14,773 nucleotides of DNA from an uncultured Bacillota bacterium (GTDB lineage: Bacteria > Bacillota > Clostridia > Peptostreptococcales > Anaerovoracaceae). Position 1 is the first letter of the stretch, and every line of letters starts with the position of its first letter. The stretch is from NCBI GenBank assembly GCA_946631075.1, contig CAMOZS010000024.1, positions 1 to 14,773 on the forward strand, written 5' to 3'. Under the pieces are notes generated by a model. It was not told the DNA's origin. It ran no database searches and saw only the letters and a list, made by a program, of their open reading frames with translations. Both the position numbers and the translations under genes were made by a program. This document shows, one piece after another, positions 14,709 to 14,773 of the stretch.

Positions 14709-14773
14709 TCAGTCAGCGTTCTTCTGACTCTCTTCGTACTTGGCCACGACCTCGTCAATGCCTCCGGCCATCA
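14709..14773 (-). CDS. atpD: F1Fo ATP synthase beta subunit, last 20 residues (5' part outside window)
   Basis: The minus strand at the right edge reads MAGGIDEVVAKYEESQKNAD then TGA (14709-14711). This is the usual beta-subunit C-terminus (a GxIDEVxxKAxx pattern) and is in the expected order just before atpC. Only the tail is visible, so nothing can be said about the catalytic core. Confidence 0.8.
   Translation of the reverse strand, partial: MAGGIDEVVAKYEESQKNAD

Noticed and set aside
13471..14727. Long plus-strand open frame across the ureohydrolase-like, atpC and atpD-end region
   Set aside because: It runs antisense across three genes with recognisable families; composition and lack of signals mark it as a shadow.
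1..14773. CRISPR arrays, tRNA or rRNA genes, insertion sequences, prophage or toxin-antitoxin genes
   Set aside because: I saw no regularly spaced repeats, transposase or integrase motifs, tRNA-like cloverleaf or small paired genes; base composition is even apart from short promoter regions.

Overview
The window reads as chromosomal DNA from a high-GC, low-copy-element Firmicute, most likely a Clostridia-class anaerobe. Reasons are the strong AAGGAGG-type ribosome binding sites, an OmpR/PhoR phosphate two-component system with TTTACA-type direct repeats, a YfcC transporter paired with an M20 dipeptidase, and a multi-domain c-di-GMP protein of a type common in Clostridia. The species cannot be named from the sequence. 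There are ten protein-coding genes, two of them cut by the window edges. I see no tRNA, rRNA, insertion sequence, phage gene or CRISPR array, and no gene-free stretch longer than about 180 bases.

Region 1 (1-4209, minus strand) is a phosphate-response locus: an OmpR-family response regulator, a PhoR-like PAS histidine kinase overlapping it by 4 bases, and a Na+/phosphate cotransporter with a C-terminal PhoU-like domain that runs off the left edge. The regulator and the cotransporter are each preceded by three TGTAAA-type elements (TTTACA on the coding strand) with identical 23/11-base spacing, which suggests autoregulation and control of the transporter by the same regulator. A membrane-anchored polysaccharide deacetylase (4392-5618, plus) diverges from this locus.

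Region 2 (5656-9750) has an intact agmatinase/arginase-superfamily ureohydrolase (minus), divergent from a two-gene operon of a YfcC-family (ArcD-like) transporter and an M20 aminoacyl-histidine dipeptidase (plus). The transporter-dipeptidase pair recalls arcD-arcT of streptococcal arginine deiminase loci, so the region may handle arginine, agmatine or peptide-derived amino acids. The substrates are not proven. A symmetric hairpin with A and T tracts (9778-9808) closes both this operon and the next gene.

Region 3 (9816-13277, minus) is one 1153-residue c-di-GMP protein: REC, degenerate GGDEF, EAL, three tandem PAS-like repeats of about 140 residues, and an intact GGDEF.

Region 4 (13453-14773, minus) is the end of an F1Fo ATP synthase operon: the tail of atpD, a short atpC whose epsilon subunit lacks the usual C-terminal helical domain, and, 11 bases further on, a second ureohydrolase-like gene. 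That protein has lost or changed two of its six metal ligands. A terminator follows it. The most interesting features are this degenerate ureohydrolase in the ATP synthase operon, the truncated epsilon, the matched Pho-type boxes, and the c-di-GMP protein.
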